Positions 19,293 through 28,793 of a stretch of DNA of 64,000 nt are shown here, piece after piece. The stretch covers positions 4,477,501-4,541,500 of the forward strand of contig NZ_FNKU01000001.1 of NCBI RefSeq assembly GCF_900100365.1. Reading direction: 5' to 3'. A model generated the notes under the pieces. The model did no database searches, was not told the DNA's origin, and saw nothing but the letters and a program-made list of their open reading frames with translations. Each line of letters starts with the position of its first letter. Positions within the stretch are counted from its first letter, which is position 1. The DNA comes from Pseudomonas cannabina (GTDB lineage Bacteria; Pseudomonadota; Gammaproteobacteria; Pseudomonadales; Pseudomonadaceae). The translations under genes and the position numbers were made by a program.

Positions 19293-21287
19293 ATGAGTGC
19301 CACGAGTACACCTCCCAGCGGAATGGTCCGCATGAACGCCCCAATGTTCTACTTCGCTGCGAGCTTCATCCTGATCTTCGGCATCGTTGTCATCGCCTTC
19401 CCGCAAGCCAGCGGTGCCTGGCTGCTGGCCGCACAGAACTGAGCGGCCAATACGGTCGGCTGGTATTACATGCTGGTCATGACCCTCTATCTGGTCTTCG
19501 TGGTGGTCACCGCCTTGTCGGGCTTCGGCAAGATCAAGCTCGGTGCCGACCACGACGAACCCGAGTTCAGTTACCTGTCGTGGGCCGGCATGCTGTTCGC
19601 TGCCGGGATCAGCATCACGCTGTTCTTTTTCTGCGTTTCAGAACCCCTGACGCATTTGCTGCAACCGCCACAAGGCGAGGGCGGCACCACCGAAGCTGCG
19701 CGTCAGGGCATGCAGTTGCTGTTTCTGCACTGGGGCCTGCATGGCTGGGGCGTGTTTGCCTTCGTCGGCATGGCGCTGGCCTACTTCGCCTATCGCCACA
19801 ACCTGCCGCTGGCCCTGCGTTCGGCGCTGTATCCGCTGATCGGCAAGCGCATCAATGGACCTATCGGCTATGCCGTCGATGGCTTCGGCATTATCGCGAC
19901 CATCTTCGGCCTGGGCGCAGACATGGGTTTCGGGGTGCTGCACCTTAATTCCGGTCTCGATTACCTGTTTGGCGTGGCGCATACCCACTGGATTCAGGTC
20001 GGCCTGATCACTTTGATGATGGGCGCGGCGATTCTGGTGGCCATCGCCGGTGTCGACAAGGGCGTGCGCGTCATGTCCGACATCAACATGCTGCTGGCCT
20101 GCGCGCTGCTGCTGTTCGTGCTGTTTGCAGGTCCTACTCAGCACTTGCTCAACACGCTAGTGCAGAACATCGGCGACTACCTGGGCGCGCTGCCGAGCAA
20201 GAGTTTCGACGTCTATGCCTACAACGAGCCGAGTGACTGGCTGGGCGGCTGGACCGTGTTCTACTGGGCCTGGTGGATTGCCTGGGCGCCGTTCGTGGGC
20301 CTGTTCATCGCGCGTATTTCCCGTGGCCGGACCATCCGTGAATTCGTTTTCGGTGTGCTGCTGATTCCGTTGGGCTTCACCCTGGCGTGGATGTCGATCT
20401 TCGGCAACAGCGCAATCGATCAGGTGCTCAACCACGGCATGGTTGCATTGGGCCAGTCGGCGATCGATGACCCTTCGATGACGCTGTACTTGCTGCTGGA
20501 AACCTACCCGTGGAGCAAAACGGTTATTGCCGTCACGATGTTCATCAGCTTTGTGTTCTTCGTCACCTCTGCCGATTCCGGCACTGTGGTGCTGTCGACG
20601 CTTTCGGCCAAAGGCGGCAACCCCGACGAAGACGGGCCGAAATGGCTGCGTGTGTTCTGGGGTGTGGCAACGGCGCTGATCACCAGCGGCCTGCTGTTCT
20701 CGGGCAGTATCGATGCGCTGAAATCGGCGGTAGTGCTGACCTCGCTGCCGTTCTCGCTGATCCTGCTGCTGATGATGTGGGGCCTGCACAAGGCGTTCGT
20801 CATGGAGTCCCAGCGCAAAATCGCGCAGCTGTACTCGCTGGCCCCGGTATCCGGTTCACGTCGCGGCGGCTGGCGTCAGCGCCTGAGCCAGGCTGTGCAT
20901 TACCCGTCGCGAGACGAGGTGTACCGCTTCCTCGACCAGACCGTGCGCCCGGCGATTGAAGAAGTGACGGCGGTGTTTGTCGAGAAGGGCTTGAGCGTCG
21001 TCAACGTGCCTGACCCGTCCAACGACTCGGTGACTTTGGAGATCGGCCATGGCGAAGAGCGCCCTTTCATCTACCAGGTGCAGATGAAAGGCTTCTTCAC
21101 ACCGTCGTTCGCGCGCGGCGGCATGGGCTCCAAACAGCTGAACAACTGCCGCTACTACCGCGCCGAAGTTCACCTGAGCGAAGGCAGCCAGGATTACGAC
21201 CTTGTGGGCTACACCAAGGAACAGGTGATCAACGACGTACTCGACCAGTACGAACGGCATATGCAGTTTCTGCATCTGGTGCGTTGA
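19293..21287 (+). pseudogene. betT: BCCT-family choline transporter BetT, interrupted by an in-frame TGA
   Basis: The frame from the ATG at 19293 (GGAGG about 13 bases upstream) encodes a 664-residue BetT-like protein: 12 hydrophobic helices, the BCCT tryptophan-rich signature WTVFYWAWWIAWAPFVG, and the long cytoplasmic C-terminal domain after about residue 515 typical of osmotically tuned BetT. Codon 50 (19440-19442) is TGA, where AAQN is followed by AANTVGWYY and a tryptophan codon is expected. The rest of the frame is intact. A restart at ATG 19470 would give 605 residues missing the first helix, so function is doubtful. A sequencing error cannot be excluded. Confidence 0.85.
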
Positions 21288-21384
21288 CAGGGGACTTGGA
21301 GCACCTATCTTTCCTCACGCTCCAGCAGACTGCCCTTCGTGGCGCTCCGCGTCATAGATCTGCGCCACGCCGCAGAGTCAAGAC

Positions 21385-21423
21385 CGGACGCGGAGCGTCC
21401 AAAAATGCATCCATACGCAGAGT
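21385..21423 (+). repeat. Dispersed double-palindrome repeat, degenerate copy
   Basis: CGGACGCGGAGCGTCC followed by AAAAATGCATCCA and TACGCAGAGTG, a diverged member of the 1231/7434 family, between betT and the accessory patch. Confidence 0.55.
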
Positions 21424-21452
21424 GCTCTTTGTGCTATTGAAGTCAGGAGAGC

Positions 21453-21728
21453 ATGAGCGGACAGATAGATCTGAGTCGTGTGGAAATGTATTCCAGGTTT
21501 TCAGCTGTCCATACAGCAGGCCAGAACGCGGTTTTCATAAATCGACAGGATGTCTTGATGCAGACGATGATTGTTCGCTATTTCGACACTGCGTCGAGGC
21601 TGCCTGCATCGAGTCTTCTTGGCGCTGAAGTCTACGAGAACATTCGTGAAGCACTCATTCCGGGCCTGCCAGTTCCTCGTGCAGGAAAGGCATCCGGTCT
21701 ACATCACCAGATGCTTCTCGACCTGTGA
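21453..21728 (+). CDS. Unrecognised 91-aa frame, probably the 5' part of a frameshifted gene
   Basis: The ATG follows a good AGGAG site four bases upstream. The product has no signal peptide or membrane helix and no family I recognise. It overlaps the next frame for about 160 bp. From about 21650 the other frame shows the more GC-rich third positions, and joining residues up to ENIREAL with RACQFLVQERHP of the other frame reads as one smooth protein. I therefore suspect a single-base frameshift near 21650-21660 in one original gene. Two separate genes remain possible. Confidence 0.4.
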   Translation: MSGQIDLSRVEMYSRFSAVHTAGQNAVFINRQDVLMQTMIVRYFDTASRLPASSLLGAEVYENIREALIPGLPVPRAGKASGLHHQMLLDL

Positions 21729-22554
21729 TAACCATCGCTGGGAATTAATATCGGTTGTCGGCGAACCGGCTACGGCCTGCAGTCCAGCTGTCTTCAATAT
21801 CTTCCTCAAAGCTCAAGACGTGTCTAAGGAGGTATTTCTCTACCAAACGCTCAAGAAGGACAAGAATCAGACAGTGTGGAAGATACTGAGGCCTGGAACA
21901 TTGGTTGAGGTTGACTACGGCTTCGCTCAGCAAACGGGACGCCCGGATGCGAGTACGAAGACCAATAAGCGCTACAGCGACATGCTTCTGTGGGGAGAGA
22001 TGCACAAGCGCCGATTAGCTGTGGTGGTTAAGGTTGTTTCAGCCAACCTCGTTCAGGTGGCTCCAGTGACGTCGGTAGCTCCCTCGCAGGGCGACAAATC
22101 GGTCTTCAAGATTGATCAGGCTACCCTGAACCGAATGCCCCGTTACAAATTTAGTGGTCATTCCAGTTATGTACTTTGTGGTCGTACAGAGGCCGTTTCG
22201 ATTCAAAGGCTGTTACCTCCGATGAGCTTTGGTACAGGCAGCCCTTCGCGTAACGTGCGTTACACGGTCGCCTTGGCGAAGGCCGAAGAAAAGCTTCTCA
22301 AAGCCGCATTGATTCATGCGATTGGTGCCAGCAACTACGTGCCTTACAACCTGTTTCTTCAGGAAAAACTCAGGGCCGATAAACTCCAGCATGACGTCGA
22401 ACGCCTCGCCCGAGAACTCTTAGTGTCTCTTAATACCTTCCAGAAGCTGAAGACTGTCGAGAATCTGGCGAAACGATGGGCGTCGGAGTGGGAGCTGGAT
22501 TATGACGCCGGCCTTGCTTGTCAGCGCGGGCTGGATGGTGCTTCGGCCGAGTAG
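21571..22554 (+). CDS. PemK/MazF-like toxin-type protein (start uncertain, possibly frameshifted)
   Basis: From about residue 105 the frame reads LRPGTLVEVDYGFAQ, then KRRLAVVVKV and VQVAPVTS, which resembles the PemK/MazF SH3-like barrel of mRNA interferases; a C-terminal helical extension of about 90 residues follows. The TTG at 21571 is the frame's nominal start, but its first 25-30 codons look non-coding. A GTG at 21874 would give 226 residues; alternatively translation begins at 21453 with a frameshift. No antitoxin gene is recognisable next to it. Base composition is less GC-rich than in betT, suggesting acquisition. Confidence 0.5.
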   Translation: MFAISTLRRGCLHRVFLALKSTRTFVKHSFRACQFLVQERHPVYITRCFSTCDNHRWELISVVGEPATACSPAVFNIFLKAQDVSKEVFLYQTLKKDKNQTVWKILRPGTLVEVDYGFAQQTGRPDASTKTNKRYSDMLLWGEMHKRRLAVVVKVVSANLVQVAPVTSVAPSQGDKSVFKIDQATLNRMPRYKFSGHSSYVLCGRTEAVSIQRLLPPMSFGTGSPSRNVRYTVALAKAEEKLLKAALIHAIGASNYVPYNLFLQEKLRADKLQHDVERLARELLVSLNTFQKLKTVENLAKRWASEWELDYDAGLACQRGLDGASAE

Positions 22555-22583
22555 TGGCTGTCTGCTGTCTTCCGTCAATCAGG

Positions 22584-22613
22584 TTGACACGGGTCACATC
22601 CACTCACTAGAAT
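22584..22613 (+). promoter_or_regulatory. Strong sigma70-type promoter before candidate small RNA
   Basis: TTGACA (22584-22589) and TAGAAT (22608-22613) with an 18-bp spacer: a perfect -35 and a five-of-six -10. No open reading frame follows. Confidence 0.7.
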
Positions 22614-22619
22614 CGGCGC

Positions 22620-22727
22620 CACATGGTCGAGCCAAGAGTGCAGGACTCCACCTCGGCGACACGGCTAATACCGTCTCCTGTGAAAGTAATATGTTCAAGA
22701 AAACCGTCCATCAAAGACGGTTTTTTT
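22620..22727 (+). ncRNA. Candidate structured small RNA, about 108 nt
   Basis: It begins seven bases after a strong promoter -10 and ends in an intrinsic terminator. In between, CAGGA (22641-22645) can pair with TCCTG (22676-22680), enclosing an ACGG/CCGT hairpin (22661-22674). There is no start codon with a ribosome site leading to a sensible frame. It has only one GGA, so it does not look like an RsmX/Y/Z RNA. No family is recognised. Confidence 0.5.
22700..22727 (+). terminator. Rho-independent terminator
   Basis: Stem AAAACCGTC / GACGGTTTT with a seven-base loop followed by a T7 run. It is roughly symmetric, so it may also serve lacI-type gene transcripts arriving on the minus strand. 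Confidence 0.85.
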
Positions 22728-22760
22728 GTGTCTGGCGTTTAGTGAGTCGGGCCTGGAGAT

Positions 22761-23807
22761 TCACGTACTCTCCCGCTCCACCAACCTGCAATCCAGCAGA
22801 TTCAGCCGCTGTATCTCACCCTCCACCGGTAACACCCCAAGGCTTTCAAGTACGCGTGTCGCCGCCATGACGCCGATCTCCAGTGCGGGCGGTTTGATGG
22901 TGGTGAGGCTGGGTAACATCATTTCTGCGAAGGCGTAGTCGCCAAAGCCCATGACGGCGCAGTCCTGCGGTATGTGCAGGCCTGCGCGCTGGCTGGCGAG
23001 CAGGGCGCCAGCGGCGAGGTTGTCGTTGGCGAAGAAGATGGCGTCAGGGCGTGGCGTCTGGCTCATCAGTGTTTCCATCGCCTGTTTACCCGCCTCGAAT
23101 GGCGCTCGCCCGGCGTCCGGGACGAACACCCATGGCTTGATGCCGAGTCTTTTCAGGGTGACGGCGTAACCGTCGCGCCGCTCCAGTGCGCTGAAGTCAC
23201 CTGCGATGCTGTTCTGCACGAACGCGATGCGGCGATAGCCTTTGGCGTGCAGATAGCGGGCTGCGGTAACGCCGACGTCGTAGTGAGAGAAACCAATCTG
23301 GATCGGGCTGCGTTCGGGCTGGTGGTCCCAGGTTTCGATCACCGGGATATCGGTCTGCTCGATCATCTTTTCCGTAGCGGTGCTGTGAAAGCGACTGGTC
23401 AATACCAGTGCTGCCGGTGACCAGCCCAGAAACGCCCTTACGGCGCTTTCTTCCTGTTCGGCGGAAAAGTAGCTGGAGGCCAACAGCAACTGGAAACCAT
23501 GCTGGCTCAACGTGTCGCTGAAGCCCTGAATGGTGTTGGCGAAGATAGGGCCGGAGATATTGGGAATCACCATGGCTACCACCTTGCTGCGCGCCGACGC
23601 CAGACCCCCCGCCACCAGATTGGGTACATAGCCCAGCGCGCTGACTGCCGCCGCGATGCGTTCGCGCAACTCTGGCGACACTTGTCCGGGCTGATTGAAA
23701 TAGCGCGACACAGTGATGGCCGACACCCCCGCCTGGCGTGCCACGGAGGTGATCGTCACCCGGCCTGCGCCTCGGCGTTTGCGTGTCGCAGGTTTTTCGT
23801 CGGCCAT
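22761..23807 (-). CDS. LacI/GalR-family transcriptional regulator (GntR-like)
   Basis: 348 residues from the ATG at 23807. After a basic tail (KPATRKRRG) comes the LacI helix-turn-helix VTITSVARQAGVSAITVSRYFN and hinge helix, then a periplasmic-binding-protein-like ligand domain (VVAMVIPNISGPIFANTIQG, FANDNLAAGALLASQRAG). It resembles the gluconate repressor subgroup, but the ligand is not inferable. It diverges from the TonB receptor gene across a region with a perfect LacI-type palindrome, so it probably represses that cluster and itself. Longer in-frame starts at 23879 and 23822 are less likely on homology grounds. Confidence 0.9.
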   Translation of the reverse strand: MADEKPATRKRRGAGRVTITSVARQAGVSAITVSRYFNQPGQVSPELRERIAAAVSALGYVPNLVAGGLASARSKVVAMVIPNISGPIFANTIQGFSDTLSQHGFQLLLASSYFSAEQEESAVRAFLGWSPAALVLTSRFHSTATEKMIEQTDIPVIETWDHQPERSPIQIGFSHYDVGVTAARYLHAKGYRRIAFVQNSIAGDFSALERRDGYAVTLKRLGIKPWVFVPDAGRAPFEAGKQAMETLMSQTPRPDAIFFANDNLAAGALLASQRAGLHIPQDCAVMGFGDYAFAEMMLPSLTTIKPPALEIGVMAATRVLESLGVLPVEGEIQRLNLLDCRLVEREST

Positions 23808-23895
23808 GCTCGAGCACTTCATATAAAAGTAAAAGGAATATAAAACTAATTTTTCAGTATTGGACGATCTATCTGTCAAATCCTGATACTAGCGA

Positions 23896-23909
23896 TGTTA
23901 GCGCTAACA
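23896..23909. promoter_or_regulatory. LacI-family operator
   Basis: Perfect 14-bp palindrome TGTTAGCGCTAACA with the central CG typical of LacI/GalR-family operators. It lies 89 bp upstream of the regulator's start and 116 bp upstream of the receptor gene. Confidence 0.82.
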
Positions 23910-24025
23910 ACGATGGTTGTCTGCTACTCGCCACCGCGAATGCCCGGACCCGGTTTAGCCAGCACGAACACGCGTCAGTGCGCATTGCACTGTCGGATCA
24001 GGGCATATTTCAGGCAGGCACGCAG

Positions 24026-26293
24026 ATGCACACAACTCATGGGGATGTCGTCGAACACACACTTCTGGCGCAAGCCATCGATCAGGCTCATGCGGCGCGG
24101 GGGCGTCGTTATGGATGGCTGTTGATGGGGCTGACGGCTCTACCGTGGGTGCCGGCCATGGCGGATACTGATGCAGCGCAGAATACGGAAACCGTCGCGC
24201 TGGAATCGGTCACCGTGACCGCCACACGCCGTGAAGAGTCGCTGCAAAAAGTCCCGGTCGCAGTCTCGGTGATTCAGGGCGAACAACTGGAGCGGGACAA
24301 CCGCAACGGCGTGGCCAGCATCGTGCAGCAAGTGCCATCGCTGAATTTCCGTACTGGCGCTTCCAACAAGGACACCTCGCTGTTCATTCGCGGTGTCGGC
24401 ACCATTTCCACCTCGCCGGGCGTCGAGCCGACCGTGGCGACCGTGATCGATGGTGTGGTGTATGCGCGCCCGGGTCAGGCCACGCTGGACCTGCTCGACC
24501 TTGAGCGCATCGAAGTGCTGCGCGGCCCGCAAGGCACGCTGTTCGGCAAGAATGCGTCGGCCGGTGTGCTCAACGTCACCACCAAGGCGCCGACCGAAGA
24601 GACCCACGGTTATATCGATCAGTCGTATTACAGCGGCAACGAAAGCCGCACCCGTTTCGGCATCGGCGGCAGCCTGATTCCGCAAACCCTCAAGGGCTCG
24701 ATCACCACGCTGTTCGGCAGCTACGACGGCAACGTCGACAACAAGCGCAACGGTCAGGAAGTCAACGGTTACAACCGCAAGGGCGCGCGCGGCAAACTGG
24801 AATTCACGCCCAACGATGACATCACCTTCACCCTCGCTGCGGACTATATGCAATCCCACGATGACGCGCCCAATGGCGTGGTAACCAAGGCGCTGACCCC
24901 GTCGTTCGCCAGTGCGCTGGCACCGGTACGTGCCGGCAGTGACAACCGTAACGTGCTCAGCGATTACCGCAGCCATGTCGAGGACGTCAACAAAGGTTTG
25001 TCCGGCCAGCTTGACTGGCAACTGGGCGATTACACCCTGACGTCCATCACCGCCTGGCGCGGCTGGGACAACACCCAGTATCAGGATGGCGACCGTCTCG
25101 GCACCATCACCGCCGCCTTCCCCGGCACAGAAGACAAAGGTGATCTGGAGTTCAACCAGTATTCTCAGGAGCTGCGTCTGGCGTCGCCGAAAGGTCAGTT
25201 TGTCGAGTACGTCGGCGGGCTGTTCTACATGCACGGCAAGAGTGACGAAACCTATCAGCGCACGCTGATCACCCCGACCACGCAAAACCGTGGCATTGCC
25301 GATTACAGCACCACCACCGACAGCTACTCGGTGTTTGGCGAAACCACCTTCAATTTCACACCGGACTTCCGCGCGATTGCCGGTGCGCGCTGGACTCACG
25401 ACGATCTGGAGTACGACCATCGCCGCGTTTCGACATCGGCGACCACGGTCAGCGGCATTCAGCCTGCGACCAGCAGTTCCGGGTCGGTGGACGAGGACGG
25501 CAAGTCCGGGCGTCTCGGCCTGCAATATGACCTGAGCGACAGCGTGATGACCTACATCACCTACTCGCGTGGCTACAAAGGCCCGGCCTATAACGTGTTC
25601 TTCAACATGCAGCCGCGCGACACCGAAGCCCTCAAGCCGGAAACCTCTAACACCTGGGAAGTCGGCCTCAAGGCCACCACGTGGGACAATCGCCTGACCA
25701 CCAATCTGGCGGTGTTCCACAGCGATTACGACAACTACCAGGCGAACTTCTTCGACAGCGTTGCCGGGCAGGTCGTAACGCGGTTGATCAACGCAGGCAG
25801 CGTCAGCACCGAAGGCGTCGAGCTGGATTACGCCTTGCAGGCCACCCATAACCTGAAGCTTTCCGGCGCGTTGTCCTACACCCGTGCGCGCATCGACACG
25901 TTTGCCTGCCCGGCCGGTGCGGCGGCGTCATGCAATGTCGACGGTAAAACCCTGCCGTACAGCCCGGACTGGAAAAGTTACGTGCGCGCCGATTACACCA
26001 TCCCGCTGGACAACGGCCTGGATATCGAACTGGGCACCGATTACAGCTGGCAAAGCGAAGTGCAGTACGACATCAGCCAGAACCCGGACACCAAGCAGGG
26101 TGCGTACGGAATCTGGAACGCCAGCGTGGCACTGGCCGATTACAACAGCGGCTGGCGCGTGGCGCTGCTCGGCAAGAATCTGGCGGACAAGTCTTATTCA
26201 CCGATGCTGGCGACTGGCGGCAACTACGTTTACCGATCTGTGCCGCGTGATGATGAACGCTATTTCGGCGTGCAGCTGCGCAAGGATTTTTGA
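24026..26293 (+). CDS. TonB-dependent outer-membrane receptor
   Basis: 755 residues from the ATG at 24026; the frame extends upstream to 23783, but that part overlaps the LacI-type gene and operator and is non-coding. A signal peptide is around residues 27-45 (WLLMGLTALPWVPAMA), followed by a TonB box (ESVTVTATR), a plug domain (VPVAVSVIQGEQL, LFIRGVG, ERIEVLRGPQGTLFGKNASAG) and a 22-strand barrel ending in aromatic Phe (VQLRKDF). It imports an unidentified large or scarce substrate across the outer membrane. The downstream sulfonate-type genes suggest a sulfur compound, but the LacI control also allows a carbohydrate. Confidence 0.92.
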   Translation: MHTTHGDVVEHTLLAQAIDQAHAARGRRYGWLLMGLTALPWVPAMADTDAAQNTETVALESVTVTATRREESLQKVPVAVSVIQGEQLERDNRNGVASIVQQVPSLNFRTGASNKDTSLFIRGVGTISTSPGVEPTVATVIDGVVYARPGQATLDLLDLERIEVLRGPQGTLFGKNASAGVLNVTTKAPTEETHGYIDQSYYSGNESRTRFGIGGSLIPQTLKGSITTLFGSYDGNVDNKRNGQEVNGYNRKGARGKLEFTPNDDITFTLAADYMQSHDDAPNGVVTKALTPSFASALAPVRAGSDNRNVLSDYRSHVEDVNKGLSGQLDWQLGDYTLTSITAWRGWDNTQYQDGDRLGTITAAFPGTEDKGDLEFNQYSQELRLASPKGQFVEYVGGLFYMHGKSDETYQRTLITPTTQNRGIADYSTTTDSYSVFGETTFNFTPDFRAIAGARWTHDDLEYDHRRVSTSATTVSGIQPATSSSGSVDEDGKSGRLGLQYDLSDSVMTYITYSRGYKGPAYNVFFNMQPRDTEALKPETSNTWEVGLKATTWDNRLTTNLAVFHSDYDNYQANFFDSVAGQVVTRLINAGSVSTEGVELDYALQATHNLKLSGALSYTRARIDTFACPAGAAASCNVDGKTLPYSPDWKSYVRADYTIPLDNGLDIELGTDYSWQSEVQYDISQNPDTKQGAYGIWNASVALADYNSGWRVALLGKNLADKSYSPMLATGGNYVYRSVPRDDERYFGVQLRKDF

Positions 26294-26328
26294 GCTGCTG
26301 CCCGCAGCAACACAGTAAGGAGTGAAGC

Positions 26329-27654
26329 ATGAGCACGACTGCTCGACAGATGAAACTGGGCGCTTTTCTGATGGCCACCGGGCACCACGTTGCGGCCTGG
26401 CGTCACCCGGATGTGCCTGCGGATGCGGGGCTGGATTTCAAGCACTACCGGCATTTGGCCCAGGTCGCCGAGGCAGCGAAATTCGATGCGTTGTTCGTGG
26501 CCGACAGTGTGGCTGCGGCGACCGGTGATATCGCCAGTCGCATGGCGCGCTCCGATCATTTCGAACCGTTGACGCTGCTCTCGGCACTGAGCGCGGTGAC
26601 CGAGCACATCGGCCTGATCGCAACGGCGACGACTACTTACAACGAGCCCTATCACGTCGCCCGCAAGTTCGCCTCGCTGGATCATCTGTCGGGCGGTCGG
26701 GCGGGCTGGAATCTGGTGACGTCGGATGCCGCCGCCGAAGCGCAGAATTTCGGTCGCGCCGAACATGTCGCCCATGCCGAGCGTTACAGCCGAGCGCGGG
26801 AGTTTCACCACGTTGTGACCGGCCTGTGGGACAGCTGGGCAGACGACGCTTTCACTCGTGACAAAGCCAGCGGCGAGTATTACGCCCCGGCTAAAGTGCA
26901 TGTGCTCGATCATGTGGGCGAGCATTTCAGCGTCAAAGGCCCGCTGAACGTGGCGCGCTCGCCCCAGGGTCAGCCGGTGGTGGTGCAGGCCGGTTCCTCG
27001 GAAGTCGGTCGCGACCTGGCGGCGCAGACGGCGGAAGTGGTGTTCACCGCGCAGACCTCGCTGACCAGCGCCCAAGCGTTTTATGCGGACATCAAGGGTC
27101 GTTTGAGCGCTTACGGGCGTGACGCGGATTCACTGAAAGTCATGCCCGGCGTGTTCATCGTCGTGGCCAAAACCGAAGCGCTGGCGAAAGAGAAATTCGA
27201 GTCGTTTCAGGAGCTGGTCGAGCCGCAGGTGGGCGTTGCTTTGTTGGGGCGCATGCTGGGCAATTTCGACCTGTCCGGCTATCCGCTGGATGGACCGTTG
27301 CCGGAACTGCCGTTGACTGACAGCGGCCAGCGCAGTCGGCAAAAGCTGCTCACCGAACTGGCCGATCAGGAGAACCTGACCCTCGCGCAACTGGGGCGGC
27401 GGATTGCCGGTGGGCGAGGGCACTACAGCCTGATCGGTACGCCTGAGCAGATCGCCGATGAACTGCAAATCTGGTTTGAGCAAGGCGCGGCTGACGGCTT
27501 CAACGTTCTCGTGCCGCATCTGCCGGGCGGTCTGGAAGACGTCGCCCGGTTGCTGGTGCCGGAGTTGCAGCGGCGCGGGCTGTTTCGTACTGAGTACGAA
27601 GGCACAACGTTGCGCGAAAACCTGTGCTTGCAGCGGCCTGCTTACAGGTTTTGA
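26329..27654 (+). CDS. LLM-class flavin-dependent monooxygenase (NtaA/SnaA/DszA type)
   Basis: 441 residues, a bacterial luciferase-like FMNH2-dependent monooxygenase. Characteristic segments are the N-terminal GHHVAAWRHPDVPADAG, the barrel strand FDALFVADSVAA, the signature DHLSGGRAGWNLVTS near residue 115, and VVVQAGSSEVGRDLAA near 220. The NtaA/SnaA/DszA group oxidises nitrilotriacetate, dibenzothiophene sulfone and similar compounds; the substrate here is unknown. A flavin reductase partner is not in the window. It begins 35 bp after the receptor gene with an AAGGAG site. Confidence 0.9.
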   Translation: MSTTARQMKLGAFLMATGHHVAAWRHPDVPADAGLDFKHYRHLAQVAEAAKFDALFVADSVAAATGDIASRMARSDHFEPLTLLSALSAVTEHIGLIATATTTYNEPYHVARKFASLDHLSGGRAGWNLVTSDAAAEAQNFGRAEHVAHAERYSRAREFHHVVTGLWDSWADDAFTRDKASGEYYAPAKVHVLDHVGEHFSVKGPLNVARSPQGQPVVVQAGSSEVGRDLAAQTAEVVFTAQTSLTSAQAFYADIKGRLSAYGRDADSLKVMPGVFIVVAKTEALAKEKFESFQELVEPQVGVALLGRMLGNFDLSGYPLDGPLPELPLTDSGQRSRQKLLTELADQENLTLAQLGRRIAGGRGHYSLIGTPEQIADELQIWFEQGAADGFNVLVPHLPGGLEDVARLLVPELQRRGLFRTEYEGTTLRENLCLQRPAYRF

Positions 27655-27775
27655 TTGTTACCGTGCATTCATCGTTATACACAAGGCCGCTCCCACGCCC
27701 TGCGGGCAGAGTCAAAGACAGATTTGTGTATGGCAATGGCTTTAGGGCATAGACCACTGAATTAAAGGATTACCC

Positions 27776-28711
27776 ATGAAACCATTCACCTTCATCGCCG
27801 CCATTCTGGCTTTCAGTGGCTTGTTCAATACAGCCTCTGCCAACGATCCCGACACGTTGCGCATCGGCTATCAGAAAGGCTCGATCACGCTGGTTCTGGC
27901 CAAGGAGCACGCGCTGCTGGAGAAGCGTTTTCCTGATACAAAAATCAAATGGATCGAGTTTCCGGCCGGGCCGCAGATGCTTGAGGCGTTGAACATCGGC
28001 AGCCTGGACATCGCTTCGACCGGCGACATTCCACCGATCTTCGCTCAGGTCGCAGGCGCAGATCTGGTCTACATCGGCGCGGAACCCGCCAAGCCGCAGG
28101 CGGAAACCCTATTGGTGCGCAACGAAAGTCCGCTGCACAGCGTTGCAGACCTGAAAGGCCGCAAGGTCGCGTTGCAGAAGGGCTCCAGCTCTCATAACGT
28201 GGTGCTGCGTGCGTTGAACAAAGCCGGTTTGACATTCAAGGATATCCAGCCGATTTACCTGACCCCGGCGGATGCCCGCGCCGCGTTTGAAAACGGCAGC
28301 GTCGACGCCTGGGCGATCTGGGACCCGTACTATTCAATCGCCATGACTGAAGGTCATAGCCGCCTGCTGGCCAACGGCGAAGGTCTTGGGCTGTCGGGGC
28401 CTTTCTATACCGCACGCCGGGCGTTTGCCGAGAAAAACGGGCAGTTCGTGCAGCAGATCCTCGACGAACTGACTGTGGCTGATGGCCTGTCCCGCACCCA
28501 GCGCGCCGAGAGTATTCAGATTCTGGCGCGCAGCATGGGGTTGTCCGAGGCGGTCATCACTCAGTATCTTGACCACCGGCCCGTATCGCCGAGCTTGCCG
28601 ATCACCCCTGAGATCGTGCGTGCGCAGCAGGCGACCGCTGATCTGTTTTACGACAACCACTTGATACCCAAGCGGGTCGACATTCAGCAGGTCGTCTGGC
28701 AAAAGCCATGA
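27776..28711 (+). CDS. ABC transporter substrate-binding protein, aliphatic sulfonate (SsuA) type
   Basis: 311 residues with a Sec signal peptide (MKPFTFIAAILAFSGLFNTASA). The mature protein shows the SsuA/TauA pattern: RIGYQKGSITLVLAK, GSLDIASTGDIPPIFAQVAGADLVYIG, and WAIWDPYYSIA. It binds an aliphatic sulfonate or related compound in the periplasm. No permease or ATPase gene lies beside it, so it must share components encoded elsewhere or be an orphan. It follows the monooxygenase gene after 121 bp that hold a partial REP-like sequence. Confidence 0.9.
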   Translation: MKPFTFIAAILAFSGLFNTASANDPDTLRIGYQKGSITLVLAKEHALLEKRFPDTKIKWIEFPAGPQMLEALNIGSLDIASTGDIPPIFAQVAGADLVYIGAEPAKPQAETLLVRNESPLHSVADLKGRKVALQKGSSSHNVVLRALNKAGLTFKDIQPIYLTPADARAAFENGSVDAWAIWDPYYSIAMTEGHSRLLANGEGLGLSGPFYTARRAFAEKNGQFVQQILDELTVADGLSRTQRAESIQILARSMGLSEAVITQYLDHRPVSPSLPITPEIVRAQQATADLFYDNHLIPKRVDIQQVVWQKP

Positions 28712-28793
28712 TTCCCGCGCGGCGAGCAGACGCTTCACGCTCGCGAGCGCAGCGCAAGACGCCTCGAATATCCCCCAGACAAGAGAGGATTCA

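Noticed and set aside
22620..22727. RsmX/Y/Z-type RNA
   Set aside because: Only one GGA motif, whereas these RNAs carry several in loops.
24140..25849. 569-codon open frame antisense to the TonB receptor gene
   Set aside because: Mirror of a clear receptor gene, low-complexity His/Arg/Val composition, no family.
27655..27775. Further REPIN before the sulfonate-binding protein gene
   Set aside because: Only a fragment (GGCCGCTCCCACGCC and CCTGCGGG) is visible; a second inverted half could not be found.
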